Below are positions 34,931 through 46,429 of a stretch of 64,000 nt of DNA, one piece after another; the stretch's first letter is position 1; each line of letters begins with the position of its first letter. The DNA is taken from positions 48,016,635 to 48,080,634 of the forward strand of contig NC_064827.1 in assembly GCF_024166365.1 (NCBI RefSeq). The letters are read 5' to 3'. This DNA comes from Elephas maximus indicus. Lineage: Eukaryota; Chordata; Mammalia; Proboscidea; Elephantidae. The notes under the pieces are model-generated. The model was not told where the DNA came from and searched no databases. It worked only from the letters and a program-made list of their open reading frames with translations. A program made the position numbers and the translations under genes.

Positions 34931-36190
34931 GTGTCCCTACTTGGCTACCATTACATGGCAGTATCTCCTATTCCAAAGCCTTCCTGTGGGATCAAATTCC
35001 TCAGTCCTACATTCAAAGCCACATCTGGTGGGAATGGGGGTGAGGAGGTACCAAAAGTGGGGGAGCGGTGTGATGGTGAGGAGAGAGTGAGGGGAGAAGG
35101 GAGGGAGGGAGGTGAGCGGTCAGCCTGGGTGCGGGCAATAAGGGGGTACGTTTTCCATAGAGAACTTAAACACAATAATAAAACCAAATAGAGGTCTGAC
35201 TTTTTCTTGTCATGGTGTGCCGGCAATTCTAATCAACGTCAGTGATAAAACACTCCTCCTGCCAAGGCTGGCCGCCTCCACCTCCTACTCTTGGTATCCG
35301 GCCAATATCTTAGACTATGCCCCTTATGATTAAGCCAAACCAGACCATACATTTACTGCACCCCAGATAGGCTCAGTATGTTTCCTCATCGTCAGCCCTT
35401 TGTGGGCGTTGCTTCCTTTGCCTATTGCTGCCTCCTCATCACGCTATATGTCCAGAGCTGCGGGGCTCAGCTTAGACCAATGCTCCCTCTCCAGGGAGTC
35501 TTCCCACACACATCAGCCATCCCCTAGTGGGCCACGATTCCCCTCCCAGGCCTCCTGACTCCCAGCCCAAGCTGCAGACTCAGCGGCACCAAGTTCTCAT
35601 TCCCAGAGGCAGACCCAGGAAAGGAGCTGCCCTCTGGGATCTAGAACCCACAACATAGAAAACCATACAAGGACAGTCACTTTCCAGCTGTGTGACCTCA
35701 GGCAAGTCCCATGACCTCTTCGAGCCTCAGTGTCCCCTCTGTACAAGGACCACCTCAGCCCCAATGACCTCCTGTACTTGACCCTTTTTCCTGGCCACAC
35801 CCTGAACTATGCCATCCTGTAAGAATGGTCCACCTGTTTTCAAAGTCACTAATTCCAGCTTCTCTTGCTGAGCACACCCTCCCCACCTTCAGCTTTCTGT
35901 CATCTGCAGCCCTTCATCAGTAACCCCCTGGATTAAAAAAAAAAAAAAAACCGGGTTCGGGCCCAAGAAGAGAGCCCTGGAGCGCACAACCAGAGACCCC
36001 CTCGGGATGACATTGTCCACTCAGCGGTGCCCAAATTTACCACCACATTTGAACGGAGCTTTTCTGAAAGACCAGCCCCGGACTGGTGTCTGGGCACACA
36101 ACATCCACCGACCGTGGATGCCTGTTTCTCGTTCCCACAGGCCCGGGCTGTTCACTCCCGAGGTCTTCATCCCTGTGAGAACACTGAGCC

Positions 36191-36336
36191 ACTGCACTCC
36201 TCTGCCCTGTCCCAGACATCTGCCCCTCTGTCTTCACTCTCTTCCCTTCCACCAGCTCCATGGCCCATACCGCACTCTTGTCAATACCCTGAAATTCCTC
36301 GCCATGCTTTTTTCCACAGATCTGGCAAAACCCCAA
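36191..36336 (+). repeat. Direct duplication, copy 1
   Basis: Matches 38,027-38,172 at roughly 85-90% by eye, including shared runs CCCAGACATCTGCCCCTCTG and CTCGCCATGCTTTTTTCCAC. Confidence 0.85.
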
Positions 36337-36589
36337 AACTGGATGATCCTGGATATGTCAGCACTGCTGGGGGAAAAGTGAACAAAAACCAGCCCAGGGC
36401 AGGAGGGTTCAATGGGGTGAAGGCTCGACCCCACCAGCACCCCGCCCTTTGCAAGTCAGGCCTGGTGAAGGGCACTGCTGGGCAAGCCAGAACCCAGGGG
36501 TCCTCCAAGTGGCCTCCCTTCCTCTCCACCAAACCATATCATCACAAGTCTCACCCTGGCCCCACCCCATCTCCTAAAACCATTTGCTT

Positions 36590-37190
36590 ATTCCATTTCT
36601 ACTGCTACTACCATCCTCTCTCACCTGGTCATTTAGTCTCAGCTTCCTGCCTAGTATCCCAGCCAACCATCCTGCCCTCGATCTTCTAAAAATGCAAATC
36701 TAAAGCATGCCACTCCCTGACCCTTGAGCCAGGCCTACAGAATCAGCCCACACCACTTCTCCAGCCTTCCTGCCCTGGGACCAGAGCTGCAGAGCACAGT
36801 GCTTTTAATTCCTTCAAGGCCCATTTGCTCTAGCCTCAGGGCCTTTGCGCAGGCTGTTTCTCCTGCCAGGTGTGCTCCCCTCCCACCCTAACCTGGTTCC
36901 CCACTACTCATCCTTCAGAGCTCAGTTCAAAAGTCCTTTCCCTAGAAGAGCCTTCCACAGTGACCCTGGAGGAGGCATGTTTCCACTCTGCACGCTCTTT
37001 CTCCTCTCCTCCAGGCATCTGCCCCAAGTTTGGTGAGACTCGATGACTACTGCCTACAAGGGCAGGGCCTGTGTCTGTTTTGCTCCATGCTATTTCCCTA
37101 GCACTGAGGCCTGTGCTTCACATAAGGAAAGTCATCGATACATGCACAAAGGACCCATTGAAAAATAACTTTTTAGGGAATGAATGAATG
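36590..37190 (+). repeat. L2 LINE remnant
   Basis: Contains CTCAGGGCCTTTGCGCAGGC, GTTCAAAAGTCCTTTCCCTA, GGGCAGGGCCTGTGTCTGTT and a terminal GAATGAATG, the order of an L2 3' end. Confidence 0.8.
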
Positions 37191-37504
37191 GGCCTGTCTA
37201 GGCAAGGCCACAGACCTGTGTGGGGCAGGTCCTGTGGCTTTTCTTGAGGACAGGCCACAGGCCAGGCTGCTCCTGGTCACGGTCATAACAAGTGTGAGGC
37301 TAAGGTCCCAGACAGCGGCTGTCAAAGCTCCTCCCTGCCCATTATCCTCCCGGCCTGCCTCCACACCTCCTCAGCTAGCTCACAGCATTAAGCATTTAAT
37401 GACCAGTCCACCGGGGCCCTTCTGAGCTGGCGCATGTTTATGCTGCAGTATGGACATTCTCTTCTTTCCAGAAGCCAGGACTCTGGAGCCTTTTCTCTCT
37501 GGGA

Positions 37505-37720
37505 CCGCATGTGGAAAAGCACTGAGATCTAAGCTACAGCAGGGTTCAAAATCCAGCTCTGCCTCTTGCTGGCTGTGTGGCCTGGTGAAAGCTATTTAAC
37601 ATCTGGGTCCTGTTTCCTTATCTGCAGTAAGAGGGTAAGAATATCTACCCAGGAGGTTTCTGTCAGGATTAAATGAGTGAATATATACTGAGAGTCTAGT
37701 GTGGAGTCTTCAACGTGTCA
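37505..37720 (+). repeat. MIR SINE
   Basis: CCAGCTCTGCCTCTTGCTGG followed by GATTAAATGAGTGAATATAT. Confidence 0.75.
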
Positions 37721-38026
37721 TATTTTATTGGTCCTAAGACACAGTTTTTTATATTTTAACATCTCGGAAACTGGGATGCAGCTTACAATCAGTTTAATTG
37801 CTTGCCATTTTTTCTTTCTTAATGGATTATAAAATAATGGCCCATCTCCCTCCCAGCAGAGGATGCCTTGCCCTCAGTGGAGTGGGCAGGAGCTCAGCTC
37901 CTTCACTTCCTTCCCAAAGAGGCTGGAGGCTCTGTGAGAGCCTCAAGGATGAAGAACCAAGACTGCACACCCCTGGGGGGGATGTGTGGGCTGAGGCCTG
38001 ACATTGACCTGGAGCCCCAAAGCATC

Positions 38027-38172
38027 ACTGCATCCGAAGCCCTCTCCCAGACATCTGCCCCTCTGTCTTCACTCTCTTCCCTCCTGCCAGCTCCGTGGCC
38101 CATACCTCACTCTTGTCAACACCCTGAGATCCCTCGCCATGCTTTTTTCCACAGCATCTGGCAAAACCCCAA
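38027..38172 (+). repeat. Direct duplication, copy 2
   Basis: Second copy of the segment at 36,191-36,336, same orientation, 1.84 kb away. Confidence 0.85.
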
Positions 38173-38639
38173 CCTGCACCCCACTGGCCCTGTCCCCTCT
38201 GTCCCAGACCTGCTCAGAGAGTGCTCTAACACCAGCAGGACTCTCCCTCTCTGGCTCTGACCTCATGTTCCTACTGGGGCAGCCTGGTCACGATGCTGAC
38301 TGTCCAAGGAAAGACTCCTAGAGCTGTCCTTCAGAGGTCCCCTGTCACTTCTCCTCCAGTGTGATGCCTGCATGAAGCCATCTCTGGACCCTGCCCTCAA
38401 GCACTTCTCCAACTTCTCTGCAAGGCCAGCACTGGGTGTCAGCCAGGCCTCCCCAGGTTCCCATGCTGTGTGTGCCTCCTTTCTCAAGCCCTCCCACCCA
38501 AGCCTGGTGATGTCAGACTGGCCCAGATATTATACTATCTGCATTGCAGTTATAACATGTATATATATGTATTTAGCTTCAAAATCCTTATATAAGTAAA
38601 ATGGCTGTTGCATATAAAAATTTCAAAATGCACATCTGG

Positions 38640-39236
38640 ATCAAAAGAGAAAGAAGGAAACCAAAGACTTAGAGAAGAAAGTAGTCTAAAGGACTAAGAG
38701 TTGATATGAACCACGGCCTCATCTACTCTGAGACCAGAAGAACTGGATGGTGCCTGGCTACCACTCCCGACGGTTCTGATCAAGGCCACAGACAGATCCC
38801 TATAGAATGGGAGAGAAATGTGGAACAGAATTCAAATTCTTAAGAAGTCCACACTTACTGGACCATTTGAAACTAGAGGACTTCCCAAGATTATTGCCCT
38901 GAGTTACACTTTTAAACCTACAACTGAAATTATCCCTTGACATTACCTTTTAGTTAATAACAGATTGGCTTATAAAATAAAGAATATCACTGGTGAGTAA
39001 TGAGCTTCTTTAAGAAAAATCATCTATAGGAGACCAAATGGTCAAAAATTACTCTAAAGCAAAGATGAGAAGGTAAGGAGGCAGGGAAGCCAGAGTACTG
39101 GACATAGTACAACGAGAGCAGAGTAAATGAAACTGATGACACATTGTGAAAAATGTACCCAATATCAATGAATAACTGGCGTACAAATTGTTAAATGGGA
39201 ACATAATTTGCTGTGTAAACTTTCTTTCACCTTCCA
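38640..39236 (+). repeat. L1 3' UTR fragment
   Basis: Matches the 3' UTR of the L1 at 1.9-5.25 kb: AACTGGATGGTGCCTGGCTA and the end TTGCTGTGTAAACTTTC. A minus-strand SINE (39,238-39,405) follows immediately. Confidence 0.8.
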
Positions 39237-39237
39237 A

Positions 39238-39405
39238 CCAACAACGAACCCGTTGCCACAGAGTCGATTCTGACTCACAGCAACCCTACAAGACAGGGGA
39301 GAACTGCCCCATAGGGTTTCCGAGGAGTGCCTGGTGGATTTGAACTGCCAACTTTTTGGTTAGTAGGCATAGGTTTTAACCACTACACCACCAGGGTTTC
39401 CAACA
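39238..39405 (-). repeat. AfroSINE-type SINE
   Basis: ACGAACCCGTTGCCACAGAG to CCACTACACCACCAGGGTTT, shorter subtype. Confidence 0.88.
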
Positions 39406-40129
39406 AAATCAAATATTAATTTAAAAATTTTTCAAAATGCAGAAAAGACAAAAGAAAACAAAATCAAATTCTATCACTTAGTGATAATCAGGGTTAACAG
39501 CTCAATGTGTATCTGTCTGGATATTTTTCTTTACTCCCAAATGTGTAGATATATTCTTTTCTCACATTCAAACCCAAGCAGACTCATTCCATACATTCTG
39601 CTCTGTTACTTGCTTTTCAGTCACCAACCCATCACAGACCTCTCTCCACACTGACTGACTTGCCCTCATTCTCAGGGACCCCATGGTGCACCCTCATCCT
39701 CCATCCCGCACCTGACAGGTACCTATGGTCCCTCAGTCAGGTCCCTGGAAGCTTGATCCCACCCTTCTTTGTTGTGCACCCCAGAGCACCCAGGCCTCTG
39801 CCCTGGGTTGGGCACTGTAGGCTTCTGAAGTATCCCCTCTTTCATGGCTGTGACTGGATCATGGCTGCCTTCAGGGCGCTCCCTCCCAGAACCTTCCAAG
39901 CTAAGCCACACCCTGGCACAGAAATACTTTGAAGCCCTTAAATCAAGAGTGTGAGGTTAATGGCACCCTGTCCTTGCTGGATTTGATTGCAGGCCTTTCA
40001 AAACAGACCAGAAGTTCTCCTGACCCAGACACTGGCCTGGTATTTCCCTAACACCCAGGAGGTTTGAGAAATCACAATAAAGCAACAATGAACAGATGCT
40101 TATCATTTACAGTTCATAAAGTGCTTCCA

Positions 40130-40345
40130 AGGATCTCTGGTGGCACAGTGGTTAAAGTGCTTGGCTGCTAAGCAAAAGGTCAGCAGTTCAAACCTACCAG
40201 TGGTCCACGGAAGAAAACACCTGGTGATCTGCTCCCGTAAAGATTACAGCCAATAAGCTCCCTTAAAGATAAACCCTATGGGGCAATACTACTCTGTCCT
40301 ACAGGGTCACTGTGAGTTGGAATTCACTCAATGGCATACAACAAC
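40130..40345 (+). repeat. AfroSINE-type SINE with perfect 12-bp target duplication
   Basis: AAAGTGCTTCCA occurs at 40,118-40,129 and 40,346-40,357. Confidence 0.93.
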
Positions 40346-40384
40346 AAAGTGCTTCCATAACCTCTATCAGATTTTGAGCCTCAC

Positions 40385-40740
40385 AACAACCCTGTAAACT
40401 GGGCAGAGCACGTATTTATTACCCCCATATTATAGACGAAGAAACTGAGGCTCAGAGAGGTAGAGTAACTTGTCTAATGTCCTCTCTTTGTTTTCCTCCC
40501 CTTTCTTGTCCGAGCGACTCCAGACCCCAACAATAATCCAGCTCAGGCATCACCTTCTCCAAGGAGCCTTCCCTGACCCCCACTCTCACCGCACACCAAG
40601 GGGCTACACGCCCCTCCTCTGAGTGCTCACAGCTCCTGAGCTTCCCTTTCACAGCAGTCAAGCTTTCCCACCAGGCTGTGAGCCCTGAAAGGCAGCAATG
40701 GTCTGGCTTATCTTTCTCTACAATTCCTAGCCATAGAAAG
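40385..40740. repeat. MIR (-) and L2 (+) remnants
   Basis: ACTGAGGCTCAGAGAGGTAG (MIR) followed by the L2-like CACCTTCTCCAAGGAGCCTT and CTGTGAGCCCTGAAAGGCAG. Confidence 0.7.
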
Positions 40741-41109
40741 AGCTCGATGGTCGATGGTCGCTGGGGTGAAGAACATTCTGATTATCAGAGCAGGGAATAT
40801 TCTCCCATTTTATGGATGAACGCACTGAGGCATAGAGAAGGGACAGGACTCGCCTATAGCACACATCAGTGGCCGGGTCAAGCTTCGGACCAAGCTCTCC
40901 CACCTCAGAGGCGTGGGTTCTGTCTTTCCACTGTTCCCTTGTTGTCTGCAATCTTGGATTTCAAACCACTGCCTGAGGTTCATTTCCGTTTCCTTCTGCA
41001 CTGGCTGGGCCCCACCTGGCCAGTTGTGAAGGTGAAGGGTGCAGGAGGGGGCTCTGGCTGGGGTGGACTCAATCCCCCAGCCTGGGCCAACACCCTGAGG
41101 CGGCCTTAG

Positions 41110-41945
41110 GAATAACAACAGTAGTTGGCCATTTATTGAGTACTTCCCACATGCCACGCCCTGTGCAAGCACTTCCATGCACATCTGACTTCATTTGCAG
41201 CTAGTACCATTATGATGCCACTTTGCAGGTGGGGAGGGAAAGACCCTGGCCCAAAGCCACCCAGCGGTTGAGCTGGGGCCGAAAGCCAGAGCTCCCTCCC
41301 TGGCAGCAGATGCGGCCCCAGGAGTTTGCTGGCACCAGGGCTAGAAATAAACACACAGTCAGTGTACAGGAGACATGTCCCAGGGGGCCCACAGCCTTGG
41401 CAAAACCCCAGACTCTCTCTCTCCATCACCTGGCCACCTCCCACTCAGGGCTAGCTAGATGGCTGAGACCCTTGGACCCAAGGAACACAGGCCTACCCTG
41501 GCAATCCCCAGCATTCCCTGTGGGAGGGTCATGCCACCTACCAGTCCCCTGCAAGCTCCAGGCTCCAGGCCAGGCTGGAAGCAGCTGTCACATCAACCCA
41601 GCACAAGTTCTCGGTTCCCTATTTCTTCTTATTTGAATGAGAATTCACATATCAGCTCCATGCTGGCTGAGAGACACTGGGCAAGGCCCTGCCTTTCCCC
41701 ATCTATGAAATGGTGGTAGAGGTAGGAGGGATGGGAGTGTGAGAGGACGAAGGGGTGGAAAGGGTGGGGGGATGTGTCTCAGTGGAACCCCCTCTGACAT
41801 TCCAGGGTTAATATGCAGCATGACATGGTGATTAAGACCCTGGACACTGGAGCCAGATGACATGGGCTCAAGTATATGTTGCCAGTCACTGTGGGGCTCA
41901 GTGTTTTCATCTATAAAATAGGATAATAATAGAAAAGAGACCAAA
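41110..41945. repeat. MIR remnants
   Basis: Antisense MIR at about 41,113-41,280 (GGCCATTTATTGAGTACTTC) and sense MIR at about 41,815-41,945 (TTAAGACCCTGGACACTGGA). Confidence 0.7.
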
Positions 41946-41956
41946 AGTAAATACAC

Positions 41957-42451
41957 TGTCATGGATTGAATTGTGTCCCCCCAAAATACCTGCCAACTTG
42001 GCTAGGTCCTGATTCCCAGTATTGTATGATTATCCACCATTTTATGTGATTTTCCTATATGTTGTAAGTCTTATCTTTATGATGTAATGAGATGGATTAG
42101 TGGCAGCTATGTTAATGAGATCTACAAGATTAGGTTTTGTCTTAAGTTAGTCTTTTTTGAGATATAAAAGAGAGAAGTGAGTAGTGGGGGGGGGGGCTTC
42201 ACACTACCAAGAAAGCAGTGCTGGGAGCAGAGTGTGTCCTTTGGACCTGTGCTTAGATATTCTCTCACACCACGGGAAGACTGATGACGAGGACCTTCCT
42301 CCAGAGCCCACAGAGACAGAAAGCCTTCCCCTGGAGCCGGGGCCCTGAACTCGGACTTCTAGCCCACTGGACTGCGAGAGAATAAACTTCTCTTTGTTAA
42401 AACCACCCACTTGCGGTTTTTCTGTTATAGCAGCACTGGATGACTAAGACA
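41957..42451 (+). mobile_element. MaLR-like solo LTR, 495 bp, with perfect 5-bp target duplication
   Basis: Begins TGTCATGGATTGAATTGTGT and ends GACTAAGACA. TACAC lies on both sides (41,952-41,956 and 42,452-42,456). A TATAAAA is at about 42,163 and an AATAAA at about 42,381, in the order expected for U3-R-U5. No internal coding region is present. The same family is found split at 15,322-17,133. It points plus, opposite to CORO2A transcription. Confidence 0.88.
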
Positions 42452-42639
42452 TACACTAAAATCTTTATATTATCTGAGATGAGGAAAGGAGAAGATAAGG
42501 GTAATTTATTTTCTGCCTTTTTCTAAGTTCTAGATTTTCATCAAATATTTATAAAGGAAAAAATAGATATACTTTCTTTGTAAATTAACTTTATTGAGCT
42601 GTTATTTACGTAAATAAAATATACCCATTTTAAAAAATG

Positions 42640-42990
42640 GGAATAGTAATAGTACTTACTTTACAGGTTGTTATGAGGATTCTTGGGTTAATATATGTAA
42701 AATCTTACTGTTCCTGGCACATAAGAAATGCTATGTAAGTGTTTGTTAAACAAATAAACTTCTGGCTTCCTCTTCCTATTTGCCTGGCCTAGGACTCATC
42801 GCCCAAGCCCTACCATCAAGCTCTGCCGGACTTCTGCCCCCACATTCACCCACCTCGTTACCTCAGGCCTGGACTATTCCCACAGCATTCCCCTGCCTCC
42901 AATCCCCCCCTCAAGGAATCATGCTAACATTGCTCAAAAGCCGTCCATAGCTCCCTACCACCCTTGACTAAAAGCCCCAGCTTCTCTGTG
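42640..42990 (+). repeat. MIR and L2 remnants
   Basis: MIR-like 42,640-42,760 (TTGTTATGAGGATTCTTGGG), then L2-like 42,770-42,990. Confidence 0.6.
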
Positions 42991-43057
42991 TGACTGTGTT
43001 TCGGCAAGCTACTTAGCTTCTCTGTACAGTTGTTTTCTTAAATGAAAGATAAAACCA

Positions 43058-43236
43058 CTAAAAACCCGTTGCTGTCGAATCGATTCCGACACATAACAAC
43101 CCCATAGGGCAGAGTATAACTAACTGCCCCATAGGGTTTCCTAGGCTGTAATCTTTATGGGAGCAGATCACCAGGTTCAAAGCACCAACCTTTCAGTTAG
43201 CAGCCCAGCACTTAATCGTTGTGCCACCAGGATTCC
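43058..43236 (-). repeat. AfroSINE-type SINE, left arm of an inverted pair
   Basis: ACTAAAAACCCGTTGCTGTC to TTGTGCCACCAGGATTCC. Confidence 0.9.
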
Positions 43237-43268
43237 TTAAGTACTCAATAAAAGCTATTATTATTATT

Positions 43269-43430
43269 GGAAACCCTGGTGGCGTAGTGGTTAAGCGCTA
43301 TAGCTGCTAACCAAAAGGTCAGCAGTTCGAATCCACCAGGTGCTTCTTGGAAACCCTATGAGGCAGTTCTACTCTGTCCTATAGGGTCGCCATGAGTTGG
43401 CATCGACTTCACGGCAATGGGTTTGGTTTG
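43269..43430 (+). repeat. AfroSINE-type SINE, right arm of an inverted pair
   Basis: GGAAACCCTGGTGGCGTAGTG to CAATGGGTTTGG, flanked by TATTATTATT-type duplications. Only 32 bp separate it from the minus copy. Confidence 0.92.
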
Positions 43431-43445
43431 GTATTATTATTATTA

Positions 43446-43560
43446 GGATCTCTGGGTAGTGCAAATGTCCTCAGCTACTAACTGAAAGTTTGGAGGTTCA
43501 AGTCCATCCGGAGGTACCTCAGAAGAAAGACCTGGTAATCAACTTCTGCAAAAACCATGT
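43446..43560 (+). repeat. AfroSINE, second subtype, 5' part
   Basis: GGATCTCTGGGTAGTGCAAAT to GGTAATCAACTTCTGCAAAA. Confidence 0.8.
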
Positions 43561-44131
43561 TCCTGCATCCCTCCCCCTTGACCTCCCCAAGCTTATAATC
43601 ACACTTTAGTCCCCACAGCACCTTGCCCATTTCTCAATTACAGGAATGAACACATTGCTCTTTATATCTTTTTCTAGTTAGGCTGAACCAAATGAAAGTA
43701 CCATTTTTTGTAAGTCAAAAACAGTTGGATATTGGCCATTTTACATGTTTTAACCTAATATATTTCCCACAGCAACCTGTGGGACCTGGGGATGTACCTC
43801 AGGGCCCTGTATATAGTAGGAATCCAATAAACGTCTGCCCACAGAAGTGAAGTCACATACTCCTGGCCCTTCAGACAGGCCCTGTGACTGCAGAGCACCT
43901 CCAATCTGTTCTGAAGGAGGGAAGGCACAGACTACAGGCTTAAAACAAATAAACAGTTCTGCTGAATTACTTTCTGGTCCTCCTGAAAAACCTGTCCTCT
44001 GAGATTTGGTAGAGAAACAAAAACAAAAACACACCAAGCTATAAAACAAGCCAGCTTCTGGCTATTTGGAAATAGCAAAAGTTTACGGCTGAAACCCCTT
44101 CCCAGGAACAAAGCTAGCTGCCTGTCTCTAA

Positions 44132-44335
44132 AAACAACAACCCACTGCCGTGAGTCGATTCCAACTCATAGCAACCCTACAGGACAGCCCCATAGGGTTG
44201 CCAAGGCTGAGAGACACTGGGTGAGGCCTTGCCTTTCCCCATGTGGGAGCAGACTGCCACATCTTTCTCCTGCAGAGCAGCTGGTGGGTTTGAACAGTCA
44301 ACCTTTCGGTTAGCAGCCTGCCTTTAAAAGGATTC
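44132..44335 (-). repeat. AfroSINE-type SINE carrying a foreign 38-bp insert
   Basis: The SINE is normal on either side, but the expected CTGTAATCTTTATGGG is replaced at 44,205-44,242 by sequence matching 41,666-41,702. Confidence 0.88.
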
Positions 44336-44339
44336 ATTT

Positions 44340-46429
44340 AATGACGGGGGAGCACGGCTGGAACACCGATCCTTCCAATAAAAGGCTTCAGTTATAATTG
44401 CCATGTCTAGAACACGGGTTGTCAGAGCTGAAAGAATTCAGCCATCTCTGAGTCTGCCCCCATTTCACAGATGGGAAAAGTGAGGTCCAGAGAGGGGAAG
44501 GGATTGACCCAAGGTCATCCAGTGGGGCTCTTCCTCTGGACCACATTGCTTCCTACGCTGGCCAGACTCTGGCAATGTAATCTTTGCTGTCACTAGCTTT
44601 TAAGCTGTACTTTTCAAATGAAATGCCTATTAGACCTCAAATAAAACACTGAAAACTTCTTCACTGTAACTTCTTATAAGTAACAGCACTATACACATCT
44701 CTCTCTAGAGTTTCTTCTTCAGGGCAAAGTCCCCAAGGTAGAACCCAGGAGAAAAGGGCAGATAGGGTCATTTTCATGAACTTTTTTAACAAGGTGCCAG
44801 ATTGCTCCGCAAAACTAAAAAACATGAGTGAATACCTACAGCTTTGCCAGCATAGGATTTTACCCTTTTATATTTATTTTTGCTAGTTTTATAGGAAAAA
44901 ACACAAACTTTTCATTTGATGTATGGTCTTAGAATCAGAGCTTGTGGGCTCGGTTGCTGGTTTGCCCTATGACTTCTGCCAAGTCATGGCCCCTCTGAGG
45001 GGAGGGGATAACTATCTTTAAAATGAGGGGTTGGGTGAGATGATTTCTTAAGATTCCTTTCAGCGCAGACATTCCATAATTCCATGGTGCCTTCTCAAAT
45101 TATTACTATAGGGGCCATGCCCCTAAATCAGGCTAAAATGGCTTGGACTAGCTGAGCAGGAAAATGGGGTCAAGATGATACATGTGAAGGGATGACAGGA
45201 GACTTAGGTAGCACTTAAGCCTGTGTGTTGGAGCTACACTTGAGTGACAGCATGTATACTTAGTCTGCTTTTACAAGGGTATAACAACACCCATTTGTGG
45301 TCTAGCCCCAAGGCCTGTGCAGCCTCCACCATGGCTGGAGAACAAGGTCGTGGTCACCCTGCTTGAGCCCTAGAATCTCAGTAACTTGGGGTCAAGGGTT
45401 GGTCACCCTCAACAAGTGCTCATCCAGCCTCTGCTTGCAGACCCCTGATGACGCTGAGCTTACCACCTGCCCAAGTGGTCCCCCCTTCCCAGGTGGTCCC
45501 TCCCTTCCTAGATTGCCTTTCCCTTGCTTTGGCTGTAAGAAGCCCCTGGGTGAGAGGCAGGTCGTGAGGAGGACAACGGAGACCAGTAGGCCCACTCCCT
45601 CAATCAGGGCAAGTGGACTGGAGAGGGAGGATGAGGACCGTGGACAGGGCAGGCCTAGACGGGCTGTGTGTCCTCCTCTCCATCCAGACAGCTAAGGGGC
45701 AGTACATCGATGTCTTTAGGCACAGGTAGATTCAGGACGGGCCCCAGGCTTAGAGGAGGCCCCACAGCCAGCTCTGGGGCAGACCTCAGCCACTTCAGCT
45801 CCCTCTCCCCACTTCTCCTCCCTTTGGCTCTGACGGGAGACACAGTGCTTAACCTGGGGCTGTTCAGCCTGGAGGTGGACAGATTTAAGGGATCTGATCA
45901 CTGCCCATGGTGGGGAGGGAGGTCAGACACTGTGTGCCCAGAGCAGAACCAGTCGAGGGGCAGTGACTGGAAAGCAGACTGGCTGGATGTGGAAGCTGCC
46001 TTCAGGGCTGGAGAGCTCCCAGTGTACAATCAGGCTGCAAGACCTTCCAGAAGGGATGTTATGTTCTGGAAGGGCCAGGCCAGATGCTGGAGGTCTTCTT
46101 TACCCAGAGCCTGGGGCCACACTCCCTCAGACACGTGTTCTGCCCCACGCCCCAAGCCCAGGCCCACACAGTGTCTCTGCGCTGTGGCTGCTTTTGGTCC
46201 ATGCGTGGCTATGAGCCAAGGCTGGGATACAGGGCTGGGCGCTAGCACCTGACCAGAATGGGGAAGGGGATGGGGCCGTCCTACACCATTCCCTAAGTCC
46301 AGGCGGTGGGTACGGTCCTCGCAGGTTTGTAGCTGTGGGTTTGGAGGCCACCTCCAGCCCAGGTCCCCCAACCCCATAAGGGAAAGCTGGTCTTGGCAGA
46401 CAGACTCTAACCGCCCCAACCCGCAAGCC
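44340..46429. other. Downstream of the CORO2A promoter region: intron, mostly unassigned
   Basis: A MIR in antisense lies near 44,455-44,530 (GGAAAAGTGAGGTCCAGAGA). 44,580-44,930 is A/T-rich and could be an old LINE. 45.3-46.4 kb is GC-rich with chance open frames and nothing recognised. Confidence 0.45.

Noticed and set aside
36027-36689. A 220-codon plus-strand frame
   Set aside because: It covers the duplicated segment and the start of an L2 remnant; no protein resemblance, no splice or promoter context.
45668-46252. A 194-codon plus-strand frame
   Set aside because: Opposite strand to CORO2A, GC-rich, overlapping other frames, no recognisable domain.
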